Positions 46,493 through 53,756 of a stretch of 64,000 nt of DNA are shown piece by piece. The DNA is from Streptomyces reniochalinae (GTDB lineage: Bacteria; Actinomycetota; Actinomycetes; Streptomycetales; Streptomycetaceae). Under the pieces are notes generated by a model. The model worked only from the letters and a program-made list of their open reading frames with translations, was not told the DNA's origin and did not search any database. A program made the translations under genes and the position numbers. Within the stretch, counting starts at the first letter, position 1. Every line of letters begins with the position of its first letter. Location: the NCBI RefSeq assembly GCF_003323735.1, contig NZ_QOIM01000022.1, positions 62,001-126,000 on the forward strand, in the 5' to 3' direction.

Positions 46493-49009
46493 CTACTTCG
46501 GCGCAGTGGAGAGCGTGCGTACCCGGTGCCATGCGCCGTCCTTCCGCTCGTCGACCCAGACGGGGCGGTCCGCACCCGGGCCGTCGGCCAGCCGGTAGTG
46601 GCCCAGCAGGCCGTCCGCCGAAGCGCCGGCCAGCTTCGGGCGCACGCGGTCACGGGCCTGGCCGACGGTCGGCTCGCCGTCCAGCACGGGTCCCAGCTGC
46701 TCGGCGGCCAGCAGCGTCGCGTCGTACAGCTCGGCCGCGCCGCGCAGCCGCAGCAGCTTCTTCAGCGAGGCGGGCGCGGAGCACAGCTTCGGCGTGTGCG
46801 CGCAGTCCGGCTTCTGCGTCTCGTCGCGGAAGGAGCGGAAACGCAGCGTTCCGTCGGGAAGTTGCCGGTCCCTGCGCGCGTCCTCCGCGACGTCGTCGGA
46901 AGGGTTGCAGGCCGCGTACCTGCCGCCGTGAAGCACGATCTGTTTCCCCTCCGCGCGGGCTGCCCGTGCCCACGCCGCCGTTTTCCCGTCGTCCGCCGAC
47001 ACATCGTTGGGCAGCACCACGCCGTCCGAGTCGTACCGGCGGATCGCCCGGCGCACGTCGGGCTCGCTCTCCAGCGGCTCGTCGGGCGCGACGGCCTTGA
47101 CGCCTGAGGAGTTGAAGTCCGCTGCCTCCACAGCGGCCTCGTTGGAGACGAGGAGCGCGCGAACGCCGTGCTCTCGGCGCAGCTCGTCGGCCTCGACGCC
47201 GGCGAGACCGGCCTCGGACACCGAGAGGGACGCGCCACTCACCGGCCAGTCGGCACGGCAGGAGTCCAGCGTGGGAACCCTGGCGTCGGGGTGGTCGGCG
47301 TCACCGGACGCAGCGGCGGTCTTGCCGACCAGCGCCACCATGGAGGGGTGCTCGCGCAGCACGTCGGAGCCGGTGGAAGTGTTCGTGTCGACCGGTACGA
47401 CGCGCAGCGGGATCTTCTCGCCTCGCCGGCGCTCCACCTCGTCGACCGCGACCCTGGCCACCCGGGCGAGCTGTTCGGACGCGGCCTGCGGGTCCTGGAG
47501 GGGCAGCGCGACACCGACGCCCAGTTCGTAGGTGTCGGGGGTCAGCCTCTCCGCGATGTCGAGGGCGGAGCTGCCGTTGCGTGCCGGGGTGTCGTTCTGA
47601 TGGGTCAGGGCGATGGAGGAGCCGAGGATGAGGGCAGTGGCGGCGACCCAGGCCGCCCGCCGCCAGAGCGCCTTCTTCTCGCGGGCCGTCCTGCGGACCG
47701 GCGGACGAAGCCGCGGCTCACGGCCGTTCCGCCACACGTACGGGTCGGCGGGGCCGATCCGGGCCGGGACCGGGGCCGGGGCTGGGACCTGGCCGTGCCC
47801 CGCACCGGCCACCGTGCCCGCCGCGGTCCGGGGCTGCGCCGGGGCTGCTGGGGCCACCGGGGCTGCCGGTGCGGCCTTGCGGGGTGCCTCCGGCTTGCGG
47901 AAGGCCGCGGGTGCGGCGCGCCTCGGCTGCCGCTCGCCGGAACCGGCGGTGGAAGGGGACGCGCTCTCCTGCGAAGGGCCCGGTGCCGCCCCCGGGCCCG
48001 CCTCGCGCGTCTCCGTCCGCGGCTCGTGCTCTGCCGCCGGCGGCGTCCCGCGGTCGGGTACCCGGGGCGTACGGGAGGCCGTGCCAGTGCGGCCCTCCTG
48101 CTCCGGTCCGGCGGGGGCGGCGCCGCGCGCCTGAGCGCCGGATCCGGCGACCTCCCTGATGCGCGCCAGCGCCTCGGACGCGTCCGCCGGGCGGTCCTCG
48201 GGGTCACGGGCCATCAGGTCCAGGATCAGCCGGTCGACGCCCCAGGGCAGGGCCGCACGTGCGCGACTGGGGCGCAGGGGCACGTCGTTGAGGTGGTTGT
48301 ACATGACGCCGGCCGCCGAGCCGGTGTACGGCGGGCGCCCGACGAGGAGTTCGTAGAGCACGCAGCCGAGCGCGTACAGGTCGGTGCGCCCGTCCACGCC
48401 GGACTGCCGGAACTGCTCGGGGGCCATGTACAGGACGCTGCCGAAGGGCATCTGGCCGGTCGTCGTCAGCTGCGGGTCGCTCGACCGTGCCTCGGTGTAC
48501 TTGGCGATGCCGAAGTCGACGACCTTCGCGCGGCTGTGCCCCTCCTCGCCCTCGACCATGATGTTGGCCGGTTTGATGTCGCGGTGGACGACGCCCGCCG
48601 CGTGTGCGGTCTCCAGCGCGCGGCACACGTCCGCGCTCCAGCGCAGCGCGTCGGCGAGCGGGACGCGTCCCGCCTCACGCAGCACCTCGTGCAGGGACGG
48701 GCCGTGCACGAGTGCCATGACGAGGAACGGGGTGGCGGCCCCGTCCGAGGTGTCGGTGCCGTGGTCGTGGACGGCGGCGATGTGCGGGCTGTCCAGCGCG
48801 GCGGCGGAGCGGGCCTCGCGCCGGAAGCGGCCCAGCAGTTCCTCGTGCCCGGTCTCCTCGGCGGTGCCCTCCTGCGGCCTGAACACCTTGACGGCGACCT
48901 CGCGGCCCAGCGTGGTGTCGCGGGCCCGCCACACCTGCCCCATGCCGCCGGAGCCGAGGGGTTCGATCAGCTCGTAACGGTCGTTCAGCCGGCGCCCTCG
49001 CATGGGCAC
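46493..49009 (-). CDS. membrane Ser/Thr protein kinase with extracytoplasmic periplasmic-binding-protein-like domain
   Basis: An 838-residue PknB-like kinase (GTG 49009, or ATG 49003). N-lobe GSGGMGQVWRARDTTLG, VAVK lysine, HRDIKPANIM catalytic loop, DFGIAKYTEA, and MAPEQFRQSG are all intact, so it should be active. A Pro/Ala-rich juxtamembrane linker (~residues 290-440) is followed by a single TM (AAWVAATALILGSSIAL, ~450-466) and a ~350-residue extracellular domain. The domain (TYELGVGVALPLQDPQAA, IPLRVVPVDTNTSTGSD, ASGDADHPDARVPTLDSC, GVRALLVSNEAAVEAADF, AAELYDATLLAAEQLG) follows type I periplasmic-binding protein logic. Extracellular small-molecule sensing is inferred. It is last of a three-gene unit with two small upstream genes; its start overlaps the second by 25 bp. 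Confidence 0.88.
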   Translation of the reverse strand: MPMRGRRLNDRYELIEPLGSGGMGQVWRARDTTLGREVAVKVFRPQEGTAEETGHEELLGRFRREARSAAALDSPHIAAVHDHGTDTSDGAATPFLVMALVHGPSLHEVLREAGRVPLADALRWSADVCRALETAHAAGVVHRDIKPANIMVEGEEGHSRAKVVDFGIAKYTEARSSDPQLTTTGQMPFGSVLYMAPEQFRQSGVDGRTDLYALGCVLYELLVGRPPYTGSAAGVMYNHLNDVPLRPSRARAALPWGVDRLILDLMARDPEDRPADASEALARIREVAGSGAQARGAAPAGPEQEGRTGTASRTPRVPDRGTPPAAEHEPRTETREAGPGAAPGPSQESASPSTAGSGERQPRRAAPAAFRKPEAPRKAAPAAPVAPAAPAQPRTAAGTVAGAGHGQVPAPAPVPARIGPADPYVWRNGREPRLRPPVRRTAREKKALWRRAAWVAATALILGSSIALTHQNDTPARNGSSALDIAERLTPDTYELGVGVALPLQDPQAASEQLARVARVAVDEVERRRGEKIPLRVVPVDTNTSTGSDVLREHPSMVALVGKTAAASGDADHPDARVPTLDSCRADWPVSGASLSVSEAGLAGVEADELRREHGVRALLVSNEAAVEAADFNSSGVKAVAPDEPLESEPDVRRAIRRYDSDGVVLPNDVSADDGKTAAWARAARAEGKQIVLHGGRYAACNPSDDVAEDARRDRQLPDGTLRFRSFRDETQKPDCAHTPKLCSAPASLKKLLRLRGAAELYDATLLAAEQLGPVLDGEPTVGQARDRVRPKLAGASADGLLGHYRLADGPGADRPVWVDERKDGAWHRVRTLSTAPK

Positions 49010-49221
49010 ATGTTAAGGCGTGTTTTCGAACGCCCGCCCGGCGCCTGTGCGGGCGCCGCCCGCAGTTGGTCGCCGTACCGGTAGATCATCACGGGCGGCT
49101 CGCCCTCGCCCCGCTGCTCCAGCAGCACCCGGTAGATGAACGGTGCGGGTCCGGCCACCTGTACGACGCAGCCCGCCTTGCCGGTCTTGGCGTCCCGCAC
49201 CCGATCGCCCTCCGACCACAT
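48985..49221 (-). CDS. small protein, KOW/SH3-like, coupled to the Ser/Thr kinase gene
   Basis: A 78-residue protein from ATG 49221 (MWSEGDRVRDAKTGKAGCVVQVAGP). The first ~50 residues look like a small beta-barrel (EGDRVRD...GKAGCVVQVAG...FIYRVLLEQRG...PVMIYRYGDQLR), similar in pattern to SH3/KOW-type modules. A C-terminal tail (GGRSKTRLNMCPCEGAG) has a C-x-C motif. Its start follows the TGA of the upstream small gene by one base, and it overlaps the kinase start by 25 bp. Nothing further can be recognised; it is not long enough for the usual ORF cutoff in many annotations. The three-gene arrangement suggests a joint function. Confidence 0.6.
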   Translation of the reverse strand: MWSEGDRVRDAKTGKAGCVVQVAGPAPFIYRVLLEQRGEGEPPVMIYRYGDQLRAAPAQAPGGRSKTRLNMCPCEGAG

Positions 49222-49222
49222 G

Positions 49223-49423
49223 TCACACGCTCCGCAAGGGCGGCGTGGCGCCGCGCGGTTCACTGTGCGCGCGGCGCAGGTGCGCGCCGTAGAGCGCCTC
49301 CAGGTCGGCCTTCGGCCGGGGGTCGCCGGCCGCCCGACGGATCATCGTCCGGTACCACGCGCAGTCGGCGCAGTCCGGTTGTGCGCTTTCCCGTCCCTCG
49401 GATTCCGGTTCGGCCTGTGTCAT
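49223..49423 (-). CDS. small protein with C-x2-C / H-x4-H pattern
   Basis: A 66-residue protein from ATG 49423 (MTQAEPESEGRESAQPDCADCAWYRTM). It contains CADC and HLRRAH, a C-x2-C...H-x4-H spacing that could bind zinc. The residues between are helical (TMIRRAAGDPRPKADLEALYGA). Small proteins of this kind are often found next to helix-turn-helix/DUF397 genes in Streptomyces (from memory). It is divergent from the XRE regulator at 49572 (148-bp gap) and leads the small gene-small gene-kinase unit. I cannot assign a function. Confidence 0.6.
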   Translation of the reverse strand: MTQAEPESEGRESAQPDCADCAWYRTMIRRAAGDPRPKADLEALYGAHLRRAHSEPRGATPPLRSV

Positions 49424-49571
49424 GACTACTCCCGCCCATCCCCTGCGAGTTGGTGACTTTCTGTGGTGAGGACAACACGGAGAGGGCTAACGTGGCTCGG
49501 GTTGAACCCATTTGTTCACCATGGCCACGGCGTGGGCCTTGAGCCCCTGACACCAAAGGACCGGGTCAGAC

Positions 49572-50513
49572 ATGGCGAAGAAGCAGCTTCGCGAGACAAG
49601 GTTGAACGTGCCGCAAGGCGGTGCCTTGGGCGAGGACGTACGACGCGTTCGGGAGGCGCGGGGTATCTCGCAGAGTGGATTGGGCGGCGCGACGGGCTAC
49701 AGCAAGAGCTACGTCAGCAAGGTCGAATCCGGCTCGGTCTTCCCGTCCGAGCGATTCGTGAAGGGGTGCGACAAGGCGTTCGGCACAGGCGACCTCTTCG
49801 CCCGGCAGCATCGCCGCATCAGCGAAGGCGAACACCCCGCCTGGTTCGCGCCGTTCATTGAGACGGAGCGGCTGGCCGACACCATCGAGGACTACTCGAC
49901 GCTCTTCATCTTCGGATTGCTCCAGACTCCGGCGTACGCGCGCGCGGCGCTGGAGGCGTCCGCCCCCGGGGCGGACCCGCGGGACATCGAGGCCAAGGTC
50001 GCGGGTCGCATACGGCGCCAGGCAATTCTGGAGCGGGAAGACCCGCCTCGCGTATGGGTCGTGCTGCACGAAGCGTGTCTGCGAGCGAACGTCGGGACAC
50101 CCGAGGTGATGGCGGAACAACTGCGCAGCCTGCGGGAGGCGGTACGGCGTTTTCCGACGCTGACGCTCCAGGTGCTGCCGCTGGCGGCCTCGGCCGCCGC
50201 GAGGGCAACACCCTTTACCCTGCTGAGCTTCGAGGATCGGCGGCCCTCGGTGCATGTGGAAGGACCGATGGGAGGTCGGCCGTACGACGACAGGGGGGCG
50301 GTCACTGTGTCACGCGGTGTCTACGATCACTTGCGAGCATGCTCCCTCGGTGCGCATGCTTCGTTAGATCTCATCGACACTGCTAGGGGAGCGCATGAAC
50401 GACAGGCCCGTTTGGATCAAGTCCAGCCACAGCGATGGGGGCGGCGGCAATTGCGTGGAGTGGGCGCCGGGGCTCGTGTGCGGCGGCGGCCGGGTGCCGG
50501 TGCGGGACAGTAA
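49572..50513 (+). CDS. helix-turn-helix (XRE)/DUF5753 regulator with in-frame TTA codon and extended C-terminus
   Basis: A 313-residue regulator. HTH: LGEDVRRVREARGISQSGLGGATGYSKSYVSKVESG. The DUF5753 domain covers FIETERLADTIEDYSTLFIFGLLQTPAYARAALEA to SLDLIDTARG. Typical members end near residue ~275, just at the DUF397 start; here the frame runs on for another ~38 residues, overlapping DUF397 by 119 bp, with a shadow-like composition (RRQLRGVGAGARVRRRPGAGAGQ). So a stop was probably lost by a small frameshift, or the gene truly reads through. Codon 265 (50364-50366) is TTA, the rare bldA-dependent leucine codon, which would tie expression to development. Confidence 0.88.
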   Translation: MAKKQLRETRLNVPQGGALGEDVRRVREARGISQSGLGGATGYSKSYVSKVESGSVFPSERFVKGCDKAFGTGDLFARQHRRISEGEHPAWFAPFIETERLADTIEDYSTLFIFGLLQTPAYARAALEASAPGADPRDIEAKVAGRIRRQAILEREDPPRVWVVLHEACLRANVGTPEVMAEQLRSLREAVRRFPTLTLQVLPLAASAAARATPFTLLSFEDRRPSVHVEGPMGGRPYDDRGAVTVSRGVYDHLRACSLGAHASLDLIDTARGAHERQARLDQVQPQRWGRRQLRGVGAGARVRRRPGAGAGQ

Positions 50514-50598
50514 GGACACTGGTCGTGCGCCGTTGTCGTTCTCGTCCGCCGCCTGGGCCGCCTTCGTCGGAGGCGTGAAGCACTCTGCGGACTCGTGA
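50395..50598 (+). CDS. DUF397 protein
   Basis: A 67-residue DUF397 protein, MNDRPVWIKSSHSDGGGGNCVEWA, with the family C-terminus VRDSKDTGRAPLSFSSAAWAAFVGGVK. GGGGAG lies directly before the ATG. DUF397 proteins are encoded downstream of XRE/DUF5753 regulators throughout Streptomyces, as in the BldB/WhiJ-like systems, where the small partner modulates the regulator. In this case it overlaps the extended regulator frame. The residue Cys20 is conserved in many members. Confidence 0.9.
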   Translation: MNDRPVWIKSSHSDGGGGNCVEWAPGLVCGGGRVPVRDSKDTGRAPLSFSSAAWAAFVGGVKHSADS

Positions 50599-50599
50599 G

Positions 50600-50804
50600 C
50601 GCGGCCGGCCATCGGCCACCGTCTTGGGGCGTCGGCAGTGTCGTCCTGCGCACCGCACCCGGTCAGCAGGGCCGCCGCGAGTCCCGCACCGACGGCCGTC
50701 GCGAGGCACATCCGCGTGGTGAGCCGTCGCCGGACGCCCCGGGCCAGTTCGGGCCGTCCGCCCGCACGCGCCGCCCCAGGCTGCTGTTCTCCCACTACCG
50801 TCAC
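50600..50804 (-). pseudogene. 5' remnant of a lipoprotein gene
   Basis: The minus-strand frame (ATG 50804) encodes a basic start then a lipoprotein signal: RRRLTTRMCLATAVGAGLAAALLTGCG, with lipobox LTGC (Cys50). Downstream of residue ~70 the frame is antisense to the DUF397 gene and meaningless. Most likely only the start of a former lipoprotein survives. A short intact lipoprotein is less likely. Confidence 0.4.
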
Positions 50805-50880
50805 TGCCCGGTCGCCCTCCGGTGCGTAGAGGCCCTACGGGGTCACACACGGCCTGCGGGGCCGGGCTACCGCCCCGTCT

Positions 50881-51045
50881 TCACTGTTTCTGCATACCTC
50901 GGATGACCGGTACGGCGAAAAGGTTCACGTCGTCACCGTGCCCGGGCGAGCCCGCGGCGAACAGCGCGCCCGCTGCCTCCCGGGTCTCCGGGGCCGTCGC
51001 CGGCACGTACGCCTGGCAGCTGACCGACACCCCGCCGTGGGCCCT
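50881..51045 (-). pseudogene. 3' remnant of an unidentified minus-strand gene
   Basis: The last ~55 codons of a minus-strand frame read like a natural protein end: CQAYVPATAPETREAAGALF, AAGSPGHGDDVNLFAVPVIR, then GMQKQ and a stop. The upstream part of the frame loses this character near 51045-51085, exactly where a plus-strand LysR remnant begins. I cannot identify the family. Confidence 0.35.
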
Positions 51046-51084
51046 CCCCACAGCAGCAGGGCGCCGATCGCCGACGGTGAGCAC

Positions 51085-51499
51085 TCGGCACCCGTTCGCG
51101 GCGCGGACCGTGCTCGACGCCGAGGAGTTGGCGCGGGCCCCGCTGATCCGCGCCGCGCCGCCCGCTCCCGCCTACTGGAGGGGCTGTCAGGCGCCGCTGC
51201 GCACCCCTGGTGGCCTCGCGGTGCCGCGCGGACCCGCCGTGACCACGCTTCAGGAGGGGCTGGCGACCGCCGCTGCGGGCGGTGGCGCCATGCTGCTGTG
51301 CCGGCCGACAGCTCAGACGCATGTCCGTTCGGACCTGGCCTTCGTACCGGTCTCCGGGCTCGGCTTCTCCGAACTGACCCTGGTACGGGGCCGGGGCGGC
51401 GACACGGCCGTGGTCCGCGCCTTCGTGCCGGCCGTCACGGAAACGGCCTCGGAGACCGTGCCGGACCCGCCGAGGACACGCTCCCCGGTCGGCCCGTGA
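51085..51499 (+). pseudogene. 3' remnant of a LysR-family regulator gene
   Basis: The frame encodes the C-terminal half of a LysR effector domain: HPFAARTVLDAEELARAPLI, APPAPAYWRGC, GPAVTTLQEGLATAAAGGGAMLLC, DLAFVPVSGLGFSELTLV and DTAVVRAFVPAV. The helix-turn-helix and first half are missing, and no start codon with ribosome binding site is present near 51085. It cannot make a functional LysR. Confidence 0.65.
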
Positions 51500-51735
51500 C
51501 CGATCCGCCTCGGCGTGAAGACCGTCATGAAACTGCAACCTTGCCCGGAACCGGCAGGCGGCCACGGCCACGACCTGGGCTCCTGCGGCCGTGCCCGGAT
51601 GGTGCGGAACTGTTCGCTCCGGAGGAAGAGTTGGATATTCCGGGGCGGGTGTATCCCGGGTTGTGGAGGCGAGTACCGTGCTGTCACCCGCCGTGTGGAT
51701 TTTGTGCGCGGCGTGGCCCTACCGGAAGGAAAACG
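51500..51735. other. promoter region of the sortase-substrate gene
   Basis: About 235 bp without a gene. It ends with ribosome binding site GGAAGGA (51724-51730) 5 nt before the ATG at 51736. No palindrome stands out. Confidence 0.4.
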
Positions 51736-52365
51736 ATGACAGCACTGCGCCTCAGATGGCAGCGGTCGATCGCCATCGCGGCGACCGGTGCCGCGGCGTT
51801 CGTCGGCACCGCCATAGCGGCCGCCCCCGCCCAGGCACACACCCCCGGGTGGTCGGTCACCTGTGACTCGGTCTCCATCGACCTGAAGGCCTACGCCCAG
51901 AGCGGCAACAAGGTCACGGTCAAGGCCGGTGACAAGGTCCTGATCAGCGAAGACTTCGGCGCTTCCTTCAACAAGAAGGTCGACCTGCCCGAGCACGACA
52001 AGCCGCTGACGGTGACGGCCCAGGTCGTCGCCTCGGACGGCGACCAGTACAGCTGGGGCCCGCAGACGAAGACGTCACCGGTGTGCGACACCCCGGCGCC
52101 GACCCCGACCCCCAGCGAGTCGGAGTCCACCGAGCCCTCGCCCAGCGCCACCCCTTCGCAGAGCGCGAGTGAGAAGCCCGAGCCGAGCGCGCCCGAGAGC
52201 AGCTCCAGCGCCCCGGCGGCCAAGCCGCAGGGCGGTGGCGAGGACCTGGCGGAGACCGGTTCCTCCAGCAACACCCCGATGATCGCCGGGATCGCGGCCG
52301 CCGTGGTCGTGGCCGGTGGCGGTCTCGTGTTCTTCGCGCGCAAGCGCCGTTCGTCCCACAGCTGA
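51736..52365 (+). CDS. cell-wall-anchored protein with LAETG sortase signal
   Basis: A 209-residue secreted protein. Signal peptide: RLRWQRSIAIAATGAAAFVGTAIAAAPAQA, cleavage near residue 34. The mature domain (residues ~35-118, HTPGWSVTCDSVSIDL...SPVCDTP) is a small beta domain with Cys43 and Cys117, probably disulfide-linked. A Pro/Ser/Glu-rich stalk (118-168) follows, then LAETG (171-175), a hydrophobic helix and ARKRRSSHS. The LAxTG motif is the class E sortase signal of Streptomyces. Proteins of this organisation decorate aerial hyphae or the vegetative wall. The sortase itself is not in the window. Confidence 0.9.
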   Translation: MTALRLRWQRSIAIAATGAAAFVGTAIAAAPAQAHTPGWSVTCDSVSIDLKAYAQSGNKVTVKAGDKVLISEDFGASFNKKVDLPEHDKPLTVTAQVVASDGDQYSWGPQTKTSPVCDTPAPTPTPSESESTEPSPSATPSQSASEKPEPSAPESSSSAPAAKPQGGGEDLAETGSSSNTPMIAGIAAAVVVAGGGLVFFARKRRSSHS

Positions 52366-52383
52366 GGGCGGACCCCGTAACAC

Positions 52384-52422
52384 CGCCCGGCGGCCTGTCC
52401 CCTCAGGCCGCCGGGCGTCTTT
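52384..52422 (+). terminator. terminator after sortase-substrate gene
   Basis: A perfect 14-bp stem CGCCCGGCGGCCTG and complement (52384-52397 / 52404-52417), 6-nt loop, followed by TCTTT. Confidence 0.85.
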
Positions 52423-52437
52423 CGGCCGCACCGGCGC

Positions 52438-52511
52438 GGTACGCGAAGACCCCGGCACGCGAGGGTCCGGTACGCGACGGGCTCGGTACCGCAAAGGCCC
52501 CGGCACGCGAA
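52438..52511. repeat. imperfect ~17-24-bp GC-rich repeats
   Basis: Units around GGTACGCGA and CCCCGGCACGCGA occur four to five times (GGTACGCGAAG, CCCCGGCACGCGAGGG, CCGGTACGCGACGGG, CCCCGGCACGCGAAGG) in the convergent gap before the hairpin at 52512. They are non-coding. Confidence 0.6.
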
Positions 52512-52544
52512 GGCCCCGTCACGGTGTCGCACCGTGACGGGGCC
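52512..52544. terminator. 13-bp hairpin downstream of the GH18 gene
   Basis: A perfect stem GGCCCCGTCACGG/CCGTGACGGGGCC with a 7-nt loop lies 55 bp beyond the GH18 stop codon, in the convergent gap. Confidence 0.75.
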
Positions 52545-52598
52545 GGACGGCGGCGCTCACCCGCGCGGGCGCCGCCGGATCAGACGTGGGTCGACCGG

Positions 52599-53633
52599 TC
52601 AGCCGCCGTACCCGGCGAGGATCTTGGAGAACTCCCACTCCTGCTGGTCGACGCCGCTGCACGAGTCGCCCGGGCTGCCGCCGCCCGCGCACGAGCGGTC
52701 GCGGTTGACGGCCCAGAAGCTCACCCGCGACAGGCCCTTGTCCTTCGCGTAGTCGACGATCTGCTGGAAGTCGCCGGGGGAGACCTGCTCACCCTGCACG
52801 TCGGTGGTGCCGTTCATCGAGGAGAGCCCCGACTTGCCGTACGCCTCCGCGTCGGACAGCCCGTAGGCGGCCTTGACCTCGTTCTTGAGGCCGTCGACGG
52901 CGGACTTGGTGGCGGCGGCCATGTCCGTGGTGCCGTCGCCGAAGTCGAACGGCATCACCGTCCAGCCGTCCACGTCCAGCCCGGCCGCCGCGCCCTTGGC
53001 GATGAGGTCCTTGCCGTCGGCGGTCGGCCCCTGCGGGGTGGTGCCGAAGGTGACGTAGACCTTGATGCCCGAGTTCTTCTCCTTGACGATCTTGAGGGCG
53101 TCGACGACGCGCTGGCGGACCTCGGCGTTCTCCACCTCGCTCGCCTCGATGTCGATGTCGATCGACTTCAGGCCGTAGGCGTCGATGACCTTCTGGTACG
53201 CCGCCGCCAGGTCCTCGGCGCTGGAACACGCCTCGCCCAGCTTGTTGCCGCTCCAGCCGCCGACGGACGGGGTGACGTCGCCGCCCGCCTGCTGGATGGC
53301 CTTGATGGCCTGCTCGTCCTGGCCGCCTGCCAGCGGGCGCTGTCCGTCCCAGGCGGGCGAGCAGCCGCCGTCGGAGAGGATGAACGCCATGGTGAGCTGC
53401 TTGGTGCCGGTCGCCTCCATGAAGGCGACGGGGTCGGGCGGGTTTCCCCAGCCCAGGTAGAGGTAGGGGCCGTTCGTGCCGCTGGGCGCCGCCGTGGCCT
53501 TCGCGTGGTGCCCGGTCGCCTGTGCGGTGACGGACGGCAGAGTGACGGCCAGGAGTGCGGCCGTCGCGCCGAGGCCGGCCGCAAGTCTGCGGTGGGCCCT
53601 GCGGCGGTGGCGGCGTGAGACGTGGGGGGACAC
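52599..53633 (-). CDS. secreted glycoside hydrolase family 18 (chitinase-like)
   Basis: A 344-residue protein from GTG 53633, selected because GGGAGAG stands about 6 nt upstream; the frame extends to 53687 without support. The signal peptide is basic (RRHRRRAHRRLAAGLGATAAL), cleavage near residue 38. The GH18 barrel has SVGGW (123-127) and the catalytic strand SIDIDIEASE with D159, D161 and general acid E163; the DG usually at the start of DGxDxDxE is replaced by K-S. The domain lacks carbohydrate-binding modules. Candidate substrates are chitin or GlcNAc-containing glycans. A DasR-like site (53702-53717) lies about 70 bp upstream. Confidence 0.88.
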   Translation of the reverse strand: MSPHVSRRHRRRAHRRLAAGLGATAALLAVTLPSVTAQATGHHAKATAAPSGTNGPYLYLGWGNPPDPVAFMEATGTKQLTMAFILSDGGCSPAWDGQRPLAGGQDEQAIKAIQQAGGDVTPSVGGWSGNKLGEACSSAEDLAAAYQKVIDAYGLKSIDIDIEASEVENAEVRQRVVDALKIVKEKNSGIKVYVTFGTTPQGPTADGKDLIAKGAAAGLDVDGWTVMPFDFGDGTTDMAAATKSAVDGLKNEVKAAYGLSDAEAYGKSGLSSMNGTTDVQGEQVSPGDFQQIVDYAKDKGLSRVSFWAVNRDRSCAGGGSPGDSCSGVDQQEWEFSKILAGYGG

Positions 53634-53701
53634 GCAACTCTCCCTTCGGGGGAACCGGTTGCTGATGCCGTGCTCGTGCCGCCGCACGCTAGCCCCGCGG
53701 C

Positions 53702-53717
53702 ATTGGTATAGACAATA
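53702..53717. promoter_or_regulatory. DasR-like site upstream of the GH18 gene
   Basis: ATTGGTATAGACAATA matches the dre consensus ACTGGTCTAGACCAGT at 11 of 16 positions, including the core TGGT-n-TAGAC. It lies 69-84 bp from the start of the chitinase-like gene. DasR represses chitinase genes in the absence of GlcN-6-P. Two other positions in the core deviate, so binding may be weak. Confidence 0.45.
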
Positions 53718-53756
53718 GGGCGGTAGGAATCGGCGCGGAACACCGACGCGTGAGGC

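Noticed and set aside
50364..50804. Intact 146-residue lipoprotein on the minus strand
   Set aside because: The N-terminus is a convincing lipoprotein signal, but the C-terminal half is antisense to DUF397 and the XRE end; only a remnant is credible.
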